NCBI GenBank assembly: GCA_026168455.1
Contig: CM047425.1
Span: 88,353,580-88,417,579 of the forward strand
Reading direction: 5' to 3'
Length of the DNA: 64,000 nucleotides
From: Theocolax elegans
Lineage: Eukaryota; Arthropoda; Insecta; Hymenoptera; Cerocephalidae
Shown: positions 1 through 9,729 of the stretch, one piece after another
How positions within the stretch are numbered: position 1 is the first letter of the stretch
Layout of the letters: each line of letters begins with the position of its first letter
Notes under the pieces: generated by a model
The model's input: the letters and a program-made list of their open reading frames with translations, nothing else
Told to the model about the DNA's origin: nothing
The model's database searches: none
Translations under genes and position numbers: made by a program

Positions 1-732
1 GTATCACTGGCAATTGAGAATACTCGATCATTTTGCGAGAACTACGTTGTATATGCATTTTAAGTAGCTACCATTATATAATTTTTTATTACATAACATT
101 TTATACATAATATTCTACGGGTTTCAAGTATCGTTTACAAAATTTGTAGGGAGGTTGTCACATAGGAAGAGGCGAGGAGCGAGCGTAAAAAGACGAACGA
201 TGGGATTATACCAATCCTTTGTCTCGTGATCTGATCGCCAACCTACTGCTCGCGAGTGAGTGTAACGCTGTCTCGTTAGTCTACATTTCCTATATCGTTC
301 GACACTTGTTTATACGATTCAATTACGTGTCACGATAACAGCAATTTATTTTAGAAAATAAATAAAAGAAATAATTTTTAAAAGAATTAATTCTATTTAA
401 GATTTTTTCGGTAGAAATAAAATTATATACTACGAAATATTATTTTTAATTCATCTTTATGAAATTCCATCCCGGAACTTTTTCACCAGCCAATATAAGA
501 TAAGAAGATATTTTAACAATTTAGGTAATTTGAAGTAACAAAATAATTAAAACATAGTAAGTACAAAATACTAAAAGAAATAAATAATATTACATTGTTA
601 CATAATATTTCACATATTGAAAGTTCGGAAGTACTGAAAGGTTAATATCAATGTCAATAAAAAGTTTCATCTCGAATTTTCCGATCGAGGTAAGAAGCCA
701 TCGATGTATACCTGTATAGTAATTATATATAT
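1..732. other. AT-rich non-coding DNA
   Basis: No credible coding frame, RNA gene or repeat boundary is visible. A mildly GC-richer patch at about 160-260 interrupts otherwise AT-rich sequence but carries no motif that I recognise. Confidence 0.6.
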
Positions 733-1010
733 ATGCCAGGCGAGTTCATCGCGCGCAGCCGTAGACGACCGGCGCAACCTCCGAAAGTACCAACATATCT
801 ATCCTTTCTAGTTTTCGTGGAGCGCGGCCAGGCCCAGGCAAATGCGCTCATCTTCGTCGCCGTCTCTTTCTCTCCCATGAGAGATATACGACGACAGGGA
901 AGTATTGATCATCAGGGCGCCCCGCGGTGTCCGCGCCCTCTTTTCCAGCGGCGCCTCTTCTCGCGTTTTCGCCCACCCCCCGTCGGAGCCATTATCTCGT
1001 TCTCCATTTT
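733..1010. promoter_or_regulatory. GC- and CpG-rich island, possible regulatory region
   Basis: This block is sharply richer in G+C and CpG than its AT-rich flanks, with several GGCGC-type words around 900-960. An open frame crosses it on the plus strand (733-1362), but its translation turns into low-complexity, AT-driven residues once the island ends and has no recognisable domain, so I do not call a gene. CpG-rich islands in an AT-rich insect genome often mark promoters, 5' exons or enhancers, or can be old transposon sequence. Nothing here decides between these. Confidence 0.3.
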
Positions 1011-1800
1011 TTTCCTACCTCCGAAGAACCGTTCACCACCTCGGAAGCTCGTTAATTCGACCATTATAATAGCTCGCACAATCGCTAAATGCTTTCTCTC
1101 TTTTCCTCCTTTTCTCGCGTACTTCATTATGCAAGCTTTACCTCTTTTGTCGATTCTTTCGATCGTAACGGCTATTACGTCCTCCTTAAATCTCCTATCT
1201 TTTCAATATATTTTATTTATACATTTTATTCCGATGAATAATTTAACTGCGGAGGGATATATTAGATGCGCCTCCTGTAACGAGAATTTGAGTGAGATTA
1301 ATCTACTCTTTCGATTTTCACAATCCATTACATTTTTTCAGGACATCGCGAATCATTATTAATCGACTTGTTTTCCTCTCACTTTTAAAGTTTTAACGTA
1401 TATTAGCTACGTTTTATTATTTATATGTTTACGGAATATCTTATGCGAGTATACGATTTAATTAAAAACTTCTCTAAAATATATTTTATAGATTATTATA
1501 GAATAAGGGCAATTTTCAAATCCGTTGGAAATATTATGAAATTAAATTCTATGCAATTGTATAAAATTATCACTGCAATTAAAATTGTAAGTGAACTGTT
1601 TATACAAATACCGTTTGTATAGAAAACGTTTAAAACCATTTAAGCGTTTTGGATTTAAAATAAACGACACGTTATAGCTCTTGAAAATCAGCCTAGTTTT
1701 AAATTATTGATTTATAGAAAAAATATTCAGAAATTTAGCGAATTTAATCTTTTACGATCTCTTTCTCTCTTTCCTTTTTCTACTCATATATGCGTACACA

Positions 1801-1828
1801 AACACACACACACACACACACACACACA
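1801..1828. repeat. (CA)n microsatellite
   Basis: An uninterrupted CA/AC dinucleotide run of about 14 units. Confidence 0.95.
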
Positions 1829-2121
1829 ACTATATACAAACGTATATATGCATATACGCACTCACACTTTATATGAAAGTTGAGTAAACAGTATTTAAAT
1901 ATACAAAGAGGTTATTATTTTTTAAAAGAACAGAAGTAAATAAAGATGAGATATTATACTTGATAAATTATAATATTTAGAAGTTTATATACCAAATAGC
2001 CTTCAATTATAAACATTATTAAATAAACAGTTTGTCTGAAATTTATATTATAATATTAATTTATTTTATTTAAATATTGCTGATTTTCATGAATATAATA
2101 ATTATGTACATTTCAACTATC

Positions 2122-2142
2122 ATATATATATATATATATATA
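2122..2142. repeat. (TA)n microsatellite
   Basis: A short perfect AT dinucleotide run. Confidence 0.9.
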
Positions 2143-4346
2143 GCTTATGAAATTAAACGATTGCACAGTTTTATATAAATGTAAATAAATTGCAGTTCGT
2201 AGGCTATATTTAAAGAAATATATTTTAGATTTATCATACAACAAATCATTAATATGTAAATACATTTTCTAAAATGGGCTCAATGTTAACCTGCTGATAT
2301 TACGATACTTTGAAACTCATAAAATATAGTACTGTTCGTGTAACTTGTAGTTAATTCAAATGCATAAGCATAATAAACAAAAATAAAATTTTACAGATTA
2401 GAATGATTTGTAAAGGCGAGAGAGTGCATGCATCAATTTGTATAAAATATTATTAAAATAATTATCGTAGTAATGGTAAGTCTATTAACCTGATATTTAA
2501 GGTAATAGACAAGTAATAAATCATTGTATTACTTTTTACTGCTTGCTATAGCCATTGTAATGGTATTTAAATTTCATAAAGGTTTACACATTTTGTAACG
2601 TACTACGATTATTTGCAATCATTTTCTGCATCTATAAAAACTTTTTAGACATGAGTAACAAATAAGTTATTGATTTTAGAAATAGATCACGGTTTATATG
2701 AATTTTCTGAATATTCTAATTTACAAGTAGTAAATGGTAAAGGGGTTGTATTTTCATTTTGTAGAAGGTAAAAGAGCTAAACCGATAAAAAATATGAAGA
2801 ATATTACATAAATATTTGTCGTAACTTTGACGACGTATGTATATTAAATATTAATAAATAGTCATTCCATGCAAAATGTTAATAAAATAATGATTTTTGC
2901 ACGCAGTAGATGTCGATACTAGATGCAGATGATATTATTTCTTAGCTATTAAGAAGCTTAGGAGTACAAGTGTTGATATTATTAAAATTGCAAGAAATCA
3001 CGCGATATTCTGAACAATTACGAATTCTGCCTCTTCCTCTTTCTATTAACTTCACTTGCCAGAGGCAACGTCGAGCAAGCTGCAAATTGATACTCGTTGA
3101 AGAGGATCTCGTAAAACAATTTTAAACTCCTGCGCGTCTTATAACCGGGCTCGTAAACTTTTATGAAATTCGCACAGTGATATTTTTTATTAGCTGTATA
3201 GTCATTAAGCTGTTCGTTTGTAAAAATTTATGCAAACTTATTTGCATTTGAACTTTTCATTTTTATAGAAAATCTAGAATACTTGAAAATTGCCTCCTCT
3301 TACATTCCCTTTCTATTCGCAATTTCTGAAGCAGACAATCGAGCTCCAAACGAAGTAAATAATTTACGAATAAATTTTTTTCAAGAGTTTAGTTTTACCG
3401 AAAAAATTATTTTCTTTCCTTAAACTTATGTAATTGTCTATTGAAATATTAAATTATCATCTCTTGAAATAATTAATCTATTATATAAAATAATATATAT
3501 GCATGTATATAGATCAGAAGATAAACGAGGACAAAAATGTAAGCAGCGTTCTTTTATGATTTTATATGAGCTACATAAATCTCTTCGAGTACATTCAGAA
3601 GAATCGACAAAATAACATGCAAAGACACACGCATATAATCTCAATAAATCGTTAAGTTCTTTTTATACCCGCGGGAAAAATGCGCGCCCCTCTTAGCTAT
3701 GACATTTCAGAATAACGTTGCAAAAAAATTTTATACACTTTTGTACGTAAGGTATTGCATTATCTGGAACGTAGTAAAACTCTATATGTTACGTATTTTA
3801 GGCAATTTATTTGTTTTGGTAAACTGCTTTTTTTGTTCGAATTGAAAGCGATATTCTAAATTTGTATACGGAAAGAAAGAATTAGATGAGTTTATCTTTA
3901 CTGTTCAAATGTGATACTTATGTAAATATGAAATTTCTTACATATATATTAGTATGGAGATTGAATGTGCGGTATTTATGTGATAAAGATATGTACATAT
4001 ATAGAAGATAAAGATTTTATATGGGTATAGCTTCATAATTCTATATCTGCGTATATTTATACATATTCTATTGATCTTTACTAAACTGATTATATCAAAC
4101 ATTTATTTTCATGTTTTTGGAAACAGGAGAGGAAAATCAATTATATTGTTTAAATTAAATAAAATGACAAATCAAAATTTTGGCAGGAGTTATGCTTTAT
4201 TGCTTTGTACCATTATAGCTATTTTTATTCATCTATAATTTAAAGCAAAATTAACAACAATTTAAACTATATTTTTTTAATTTGTCACAAGTCTATTATT
4301 CTAGGAAAGTGAATGAACATAACTTTGTAAATGTCATATGTAACAG

Positions 4347-4350
4347 GATG
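4347..4350. repeat. Target-site duplication, left copy (GATG)
   Basis: GATG sits directly before the first LTR (which begins TGTTGCG). The same four bases follow directly after the last LTR at 9283-9286. Four to six base duplications are the normal signature of LTR-element integration. Caution: GTAACAG also occurs on both sides (4340-4346 and 9277-9283), so a small part of the match could be coincidental. Confidence 0.6.
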
Positions 4351-4575
4351 TGTTGCGTATGGAGAAGGTGATAGGAGAGGACCGAATAAAAAAATTGATC
4401 GGACGCCGGGACTCGAACCGAGGATCCGCGAGTTTCCAGTCACGAGACCTAACCACTAGGCCACCGTCCGCGATTACTTGTTGTAGTTGCATTCGTCATG
4501 ATATTTCGCGTTTCGGTCATCCTACACCGTTCTCACACACGCGCCGATCCGCGCGTCGATGTTACGTACGTAACA
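4351..4575 (-). repeat. TRIM LTR 1 (outer left)
   Basis: 225 bp, one base longer than the consensus because its A-run at 4388-4394 has seven bases instead of six. It carries the GCGTATGG variant near its plus-strand start, shared only with LTR8 and LTR10. The plus-strand right end is the perfect 16 bp palindrome TGTTACGTACGTAACA (4560-4575). The tRNA-like unit occupies 4399-4471. Confidence 0.8.
4399..4471 (-). ncRNA. tRNA-like RNA polymerase III unit inside the LTR (LTR1 copy)
   Basis: Read on the minus strand, 73 nt fold as a cloverleaf. There is an acceptor stem GCGGACG/CGTCCGA with six of seven pairs, a four-pair D stem, a five-pair anticodon stem closing an eight-base loop (CTGGAAAC), a four-base variable region, and a T arm CTCGG-TTCGAGT-CCCGG with one mismatch. 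The A box reads TGGCCTAGTGG and the B box GGTTCGAGTCC, which matches GGTTCGANTCC exactly. Four bases past the 3' end comes an oligo-T run (T7 here, T6 in most copies), a standard Pol III terminator. The eight-base anticodon loop and the extra base before the A box argue against a decoding tRNA, so this is tRNA-derived, as in SINEs. Copies: 4943-5015, 5487-5559, 6031-6103, 6575-6647, 7119-7191, 7663-7735, 8207-8279, 8560-8632 and 9106-9178. Confidence 0.7.
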
Positions 4576-4895
4576 CCTCCGACGGCCGGGAATACGACGT
4601 CCTCGTCGTGTTTATTGTCATTATACCTCCGGATTATTTTTATTCATCATCTACTCTTCTTTATCGACGCGTCTCTCGGATCCGCTGCGTGGAACTTCTG
4701 ACTTCACGGGGACGAAACGCTTTATTTATTTATTTTCGAGGCTCGTTCGCTCGGTACACTTAATTATTTTTTTCTTCATTAATTAGACCACGGAGGATAA
4801 TGTAGGAATTGATTTTTACGTGGGTTCGTTCACTCGAGAGAGATACCAGCAGTGAATTAGTGGATTCTACTCTCCCGCACTAGGGATGCCATTTA
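4576..4895 (-). repeat. TRIM internal segment 1
   Basis: 320 bp between LTR1 and LTR2, representative of internal segments 1-7. It has no gag, protease or RT motif. On the minus strand it starts next to LTR2 with TAAA then TGGCATCCC, the putative primer-binding site. It ends next to LTR1 with GTCGGAGG, a weak polypurine tract. The matching tRNA primer is not one I can name. Confidence 0.65.
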
Positions 4896-5119
4896 TGTTG
4901 CGAATGGAGAAGGTGATAGGAGAGGACCGAATAAAAAATTGATCGGACGCCGGGACTCGAACCGAGGATCCGCGAGTTTCCAGTCACGAGACCTAACCAC
5001 TAGGCCACCGTCCGCGATTACTTGTTGTAGTTGCATTCGTCATGATATTTCGCGTTTCGGTCATCCTACACCGTTCTCACACACGCGCCGATCCGCGCGT
5101 CGATGTTACGTACGTAACA
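4896..5119 (-). repeat. TRIM LTR 2
   Basis: 224 bp consensus copy with the GCGAATGG and GATTACTTG variants. tRNA-like unit at 4943-5015; T6 terminator (minus strand) at 4933-4938. Confidence 0.8.
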
Positions 5120-5439
5120 CCTCCGACGGCCGGGAATACGACGTCCTCGTCGTGTTTATTGTCATTATACCTCCGGATTATTTTTATTCATCATCTACTC
5201 TTCTTTATCGACGCGTCTCTCGGATCCGCTGCGTGGAACTTCTGACTTCACGGGGACGAAACGCTTTATTTATTTATTTTCGAGGCTCGTTCGCTCGGTA
5301 CACTTAATTATTTTTTTCTTCATTAATTAGACCACGGAGGATAATGTAGGAATTGATTTTTACGTGGGTTCGTTCACTCGAGAGAGATACCAGCAGTGAA
5401 TTAGTGGATTCTACTCTCCCGCACTAGGGATGCCATTTA

Positions 5440-5663
5440 TGTTGCGAATGGAGAAGGTGATAGGAGAGGACCGAATAAAAAATTGATCGGACGCCGGGAC
5501 TCGAACCGAGGATCCGCGAGTTTCCAGTCACGAGACCTAACCACTAGGCCACCGTCCGCGATTACTTGTTGTAGTTGCATTCGTCATGATATTTCGCGTT
5601 TCGGTCATCCTACACCGTTCTCACACACGCGCCGATCCGCGCGTCGATGTTACGTACGTAACA
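5440..5663 (-). repeat. TRIM LTR 3
   Basis: Consensus copy, indistinguishable by eye from LTR2. tRNA-like unit at 5487-5559. Confidence 0.8.
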
Positions 5664-5983
5664 CCTCCGACGGCCGGGAATACGACGTCCTCGTCGTGTT
5701 TATTGTCATTATACCTCCGGATTATTTTTATTCATCATCTACTCTTCTTTATCGACGCGTCTCTCGGATCCGCTGCGTGGAACTTCTGACTTCACGGGGA
5801 CGAAACGCTTTATTTATTTATTTTCGAGGCTCGTTCGCTCGGTACACTTAATTATTTTTTTCTTCATTAATTAGACCACGGAGGATAATGTAGGAATTGA
5901 TTTTTACGTGGGTTCGTTCACTCGAGAGAGATACCAGCAGTGAATTAGTGGATTCTACTCTCCCGCACTAGGGATGCCATTTA

Positions 5984-6207
5984 TGTTGCGAATGGAGAAG
6001 GTGATAGGAGAGGACCGAATAAAAAATTGATCGGACGCCGGGACTCGAACCGAGGATCCGCGAGTTTCCAGTCACGAGACCTAACCACTAGGCCACCGTC
6101 CGCGATTACTTGTTGTAGTTGCATTCGTCATGATATTTCGCGTTTCGGTCATCCTACACCGTTCTCACACACGCGCCGATCCGCGCGTCGATGTTACGTA
6201 CGTAACA
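5984..6207 (-). repeat. TRIM LTR 4
   Basis: Consensus copy. tRNA-like unit at 6031-6103. Confidence 0.8.
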
Positions 6208-6527
6208 CCTCCGACGGCCGGGAATACGACGTCCTCGTCGTGTTTATTGTCATTATACCTCCGGATTATTTTTATTCATCATCTACTCTTCTTTATCGAC
6301 GCGTCTCTCGGATCCGCTGCGTGGAACTTCTGACTTCACGGGGACGAAACGCTTTATTTATTTATTTTCGAGGCTCGTTCGCTCGGTACACTTAATTATT
6401 TTTTTCTTCATTAATTAGACCACGGAGGATAATGTAGGAATTGATTTTTACGTGGGTTCGTTCACTCGAGAGAGATACCAGCAGTGAATTAGTGGATTCT
6501 ACTCTCCCGCACTAGGGATGCCATTTA

Positions 6528-6751
6528 TGTTGCGAATGGAGAAGGTGATAGGAGAGGACCGAATAAAAAATTGATCGGACGCCGGGACTCGAACCGAGGA
6601 TCCGCGAGTTTCCAGTCACGAGACCTAACCACTAGGCCACCGTCCGCGATTACTTGTTGTAGTTGCATTCGTCATGATATTTCGCGTTTCGGTCATCCTA
6701 CACCGTTCTCACACACGCGCCGATCCGCGCGTCGATGTTACGTACGTAACA
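6528..6751 (-). repeat. TRIM LTR 5
   Basis: Consensus copy; tRNA-like unit at 6575-6647. The internal segment that follows has a private A-to-T change at 6843, the only difference I noticed among internal segments 1-7. Confidence 0.8.
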
Positions 6752-7071
6752 CCTCCGACGGCCGGGAATACGACGTCCTCGTCGTGTTTATTGTCATTAT
6801 ACCTCCGGATTATTTTTATTCATCATCTACTCTTCTTTATCGTCGCGTCTCTCGGATCCGCTGCGTGGAACTTCTGACTTCACGGGGACGAAACGCTTTA
6901 TTTATTTATTTTCGAGGCTCGTTCGCTCGGTACACTTAATTATTTTTTTCTTCATTAATTAGACCACGGAGGATAATGTAGGAATTGATTTTTACGTGGG
7001 TTCGTTCACTCGAGAGAGATACCAGCAGTGAATTAGTGGATTCTACTCTCCCGCACTAGGGATGCCATTTA

Positions 7072-7295
7072 TGTTGCGAATGGAGAAGGTGATAGGAGAG
7101 GACCGAATAAAAAATTGATCGGACGCCGGGACTCGAACCGAGGATCCGCGAGTTTCCAGTCACGAGACCTAACCACTAGGCCACCGTCCGCGATTACTTG
7201 TTGTAGTTGCATTCGTCATGATATTTCGCGTTTCGGTCATCCTACACCGTTCTCACACACGCGCCGATCCGCGCGTCGATGTTACGTACGTAACA
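7072..7295 (-). repeat. TRIM LTR 6
   Basis: Consensus copy. tRNA-like unit at 7119-7191. Confidence 0.8.
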
Positions 7296-7615
7296 CCTCC
7301 GACGGCCGGGAATACGACGTCCTCGTCGTGTTTATTGTCATTATACCTCCGGATTATTTTTATTCATCATCTACTCTTCTTTATCGACGCGTCTCTCGGA
7401 TCCGCTGCGTGGAACTTCTGACTTCACGGGGACGAAACGCTTTATTTATTTATTTTCGAGGCTCGTTCGCTCGGTACACTTAATTATTTTTTTCTTCATT
7501 AATTAGACCACGGAGGATAATGTAGGAATTGATTTTTACGTGGGTTCGTTCACTCGAGAGAGATACCAGCAGTGAATTAGTGGATTCTACTCTCCCGCAC
7601 TAGGGATGCCATTTA

Positions 7616-7839
7616 TGTTGCGAATGGAGAAGGTGATAGGAGAGGACCGAATAAAAAATTGATCGGACGCCGGGACTCGAACCGAGGATCCGCGAGTTTC
7701 CAGTCACGAGACCTAACCACTAGGCCACCGTCCGCGATTACTTGTTGTAGTTGCATTCGTCATGATATTTCGCGTTTCGGTCATCCTACACCGTTCTCAC
7801 ACACGCGCCGATCCGCGCGTCGATGTTACGTACGTAACA
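7616..7839 (-). repeat. TRIM LTR 7
   Basis: Consensus copy. tRNA-like unit at 7663-7735. Confidence 0.8.
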
Positions 7840-8159
7840 CCTCCGACGGCCGGGAATACGACGTCCTCGTCGTGTTTATTGTCATTATACCTCCGGATTA
7901 TTTTTATTCATCATCTACTCTTCTTTATCGACGCGTCTCTCGGATCCGCTGCGTGGAACTTCTGACTTCACGGGGACGAAACGCTTTATTTATTTATTTT
8001 CGAGGCTCGTTCGCTCGGTACACTTAATTATTTTTTTCTTCATTAATTAGACCACGGAGGATAATGTAGGAATTGATTTTTACGTGGGTTCGTTCACTCG
8101 AGAGAGATACCAGCAGTGAATTAGTGGATTCTACTCTCCCGCACTAGGGATGCCATTTA

Positions 8160-8383
8160 TGTTGCGTATGGAGAAGGTGATAGGAGAGGACCGAATAAAA
8201 AATTGATCGGACGCCGGGACTCGAACCGAGGATCCGCGAGTTTCCAGTCACGAGACCTAACCACTAGGCCACCGTCCGCGATTTCTTGTTGTAGTTGCAT
8301 TCGTCATGATATTTCGCGTTTCGGTCATCCTACACCGTTCTCACACACGCGCCGATCCGCGCGTCGATGTTACGTACGTAACA
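8160..8383 (-). repeat. TRIM LTR 8
   Basis: Variant copy with GCGTATGG and GATTTCTTG, both shared with LTR10. tRNA-like unit at 8207-8279. Confidence 0.8.
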
Positions 8384-8512
8384 CCTCCGACGGCCGGGAA
8401 TACGACGTCCTCGTCGTGTTTTATTGTCATTACACCTCCGGATTATTTTTATTCGTCATTACTCTTCTTTATCGACGCGTCTCTCGGATCCGCTGCGTGG
8501 AACTTCTGACTA
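8384..8512 (-). repeat. TRIM internal segment 8, truncated
   Basis: Only 129 bp of the usual ~320 bp remain. The segment breaks at TTCTGACT and joins directly to the base before LTR9, losing about 190 bp, including the putative primer-binding site. It shares with internal segment 9 the variants TTTTATTG, CATTACACC and TTCGTCAT, which are not in segments 1-7. Confidence 0.75.
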
Positions 8513-8736
8513 TGTTGCGAATGGAGAAGGTGATAGGAGAGGACCGAATAAAAAATTGATCGGACGCCGGGACTCGAACCGAGGATCCGCGAGTTTCCAG
8601 TCACGAGACCTAACCACTAGGCCACCGTCCGCGATTACTTGTTGTAGTTGCATTCGTCATGATATTTCGCGTTTCGGTCATCCTACACCGTTCTCACACA
8701 CGCGCCGATCCGCGCGTCGATGTTACGTACGTAACA
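8513..8736 (-). repeat. TRIM LTR 9
   Basis: Consensus-type copy (GCGAATGG, GATTACTTG) lying between the variant LTRs 8 and 10. tRNA-like unit at 8560-8632. Confidence 0.8.
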
Positions 8737-9057
8737 CCTCCGACGGCCGGGAATACGACGTCCTCGTCGTGTTTTATTGTCATTACACCTCCGGATTATT
8801 TTTATTCGTCATTTACTCTTCTTTATCGACGCGTCTCTCGGATCCGCTGCGTGGAACTTCTGACTTCACGGGGACGAAACGCTTTATTTATTTATTTTCG
8901 AGGCTCGTTCGCTCGGTACACTTAATTATTTTTTTCTTCATTAATTAGACCACGGAGGATAATGTAGGAATTGATTTTTACGTGGGTTCGTTCACTCGAG
9001 AGAGATACCAGCAGTGAATTAGTGGATTCTACTCTCCCGCACTAGGGATGCCATTTA

Positions 9058-9282
9058 TGTTGCGTATGGAGAAGGTGATAGGAGAGGACCGAATAAAAAA
9101 TTTGATCGGACGCCGGGACTCGAACCGAGGATCCGCGAGTTTCCAGTCACGAGACCTAACCACTAGGCCACCGTCCGCGATTTCTTGTTGTAGTTGCATT
9201 CGTCATGATATTTCGCGTTTCGGTCATCCTACACCGTTCTCACACACGCGCCGATCCGCGCGTCGATGTTACGTACGTAACA
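9058..9282 (-). repeat. TRIM LTR 10 (outer right)
   Basis: 225 bp with one extra T after the A-run (9101-9103). It shares GCGTATGG and GATTTCTTG with LTR8. It stops exactly at CGTAACA, after which array homology ends and unique sequence starts with GATG. tRNA-like unit at 9106-9178. Confidence 0.8.
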
Positions 9283-9286
9283 GATG
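9283..9286. repeat. Target-site duplication, right copy (GATG)
   Basis: It matches 4347-4350. That a single pair flanks the whole array indicates one integration followed by expansion in place, or integration of an already tandem DNA. Confidence 0.6.
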
Positions 9287-9704
9287 ATAAAACCACCCTG
9301 TATAAGAAATGACTACTTCGTAAAAGGTAAAAACGTTATTACTATATGGATACGGTAAAATAATTACGATGTTTGTAAAACCATATTTATTCAAAGACGT
9401 TGTAATAAACATACGGTTTTCATTATTCCTAAAAACATTTAAATTTCAACAATTCTTGTATCGTAAGTTTGAAATAAATTACGTTTATTATGATTTAAGT
9501 ATGCATATTTTTAGGTAGACTCGTTAAAAAAATGAAGAGAAGAAATAAAAGTTCCACATAAAGCAGGACACGTGGCTCATTTCAAGATTCTCAGCTCATT
9601 TGAATCCCCTAATTAAAGCTCGAGCAACACATCGCTTTTACAAAAAAAGAAAAAGAAAAAGGTATATGGGGATTTTGTGTCCTCGACTCGCGAATCGTAT
9701 ATTT

Positions 9705-9729
9705 GTCTCTCTCTCTCTCTCTCTCTCTC
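9705..9729. repeat. (TC)n microsatellite
   Basis: A perfect CT dinucleotide run of about 12 units. Confidence 0.95.

Larger units (their letters stand above)
1011..4346. other. AT-rich non-coding DNA with simple repeats
   Basis: This is the left flank of the TRIM array. It holds a CA microsatellite (1801-1828) and a TA tract (2122-2142). A partly self-complementary stretch lies at about 2458-2613, where ATCGTAGTA near the left end faces TACTACGAT near the right end. No gene is supported. Confidence 0.6.
4351..9282 (-). mobile_element. Tandem array of a TRIM (miniature non-autonomous LTR retrotransposon): 10 LTRs, 9 internal segments
   Basis: The 4.9 kb block is a head-to-tail array with a 544 bp period, made of a ~224 bp LTR and a ~320 bp internal segment. 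LTRs read TGTTGCG...CGTAACA on the plus strand. The array begins and ends with an LTR, so it has the form LTR-(int-LTR)x9, as expected if one 768 bp element expanded by recombination between LTRs. The internal segments have no long frame and no gag or pol motifs, so any movement would need enzymes in trans. I assign the minus strand as sense because the LTR end CGCAACA is then followed, after four bases, by TGGCATCCCTAGTGCGG, a primer-binding-site-like TGG start. A short GGAGG purine run then precedes the next LTR; this polypurine tract is weak. Internal segments: 4576-4895, 5120-5439, 5664-5983, 6208-6527, 6752-7071, 7296-7615, 7840-8159, 8384-8512 (truncated) and 8737-9057. TRIMs are known in plants and, as I recall, in ant genomes. 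Confidence 0.8.

Noticed and set aside
733..1362. 209-codon open frame as a gene
   Set aside because: The first half is GC-island sequence and the second is AT-driven low complexity. No domain or splice evidence.
4399..4471. A cluster of functional tRNA genes
   Set aside because: The anticodon loop has eight bases, the acceptor and T stems have mismatches, and an extra base precedes the A box. The copies lie at fixed places inside an LTR element.
4351..9282. A CRISPR array or simple satellite
   Set aside because: Units are 544 bp with LTR substructure, TG...CA ends and a flanking duplication. The sequence is eukaryotic.
4350..9287. Repeated 122-codon and 67-codon plus-strand open frames, one pair in most array units
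   Set aside because: They run antisense through the tRNA-like segment and LTR, start at different points of the repeat, and have no protein motif. They exist because the GC-rich repeat lacks stops.
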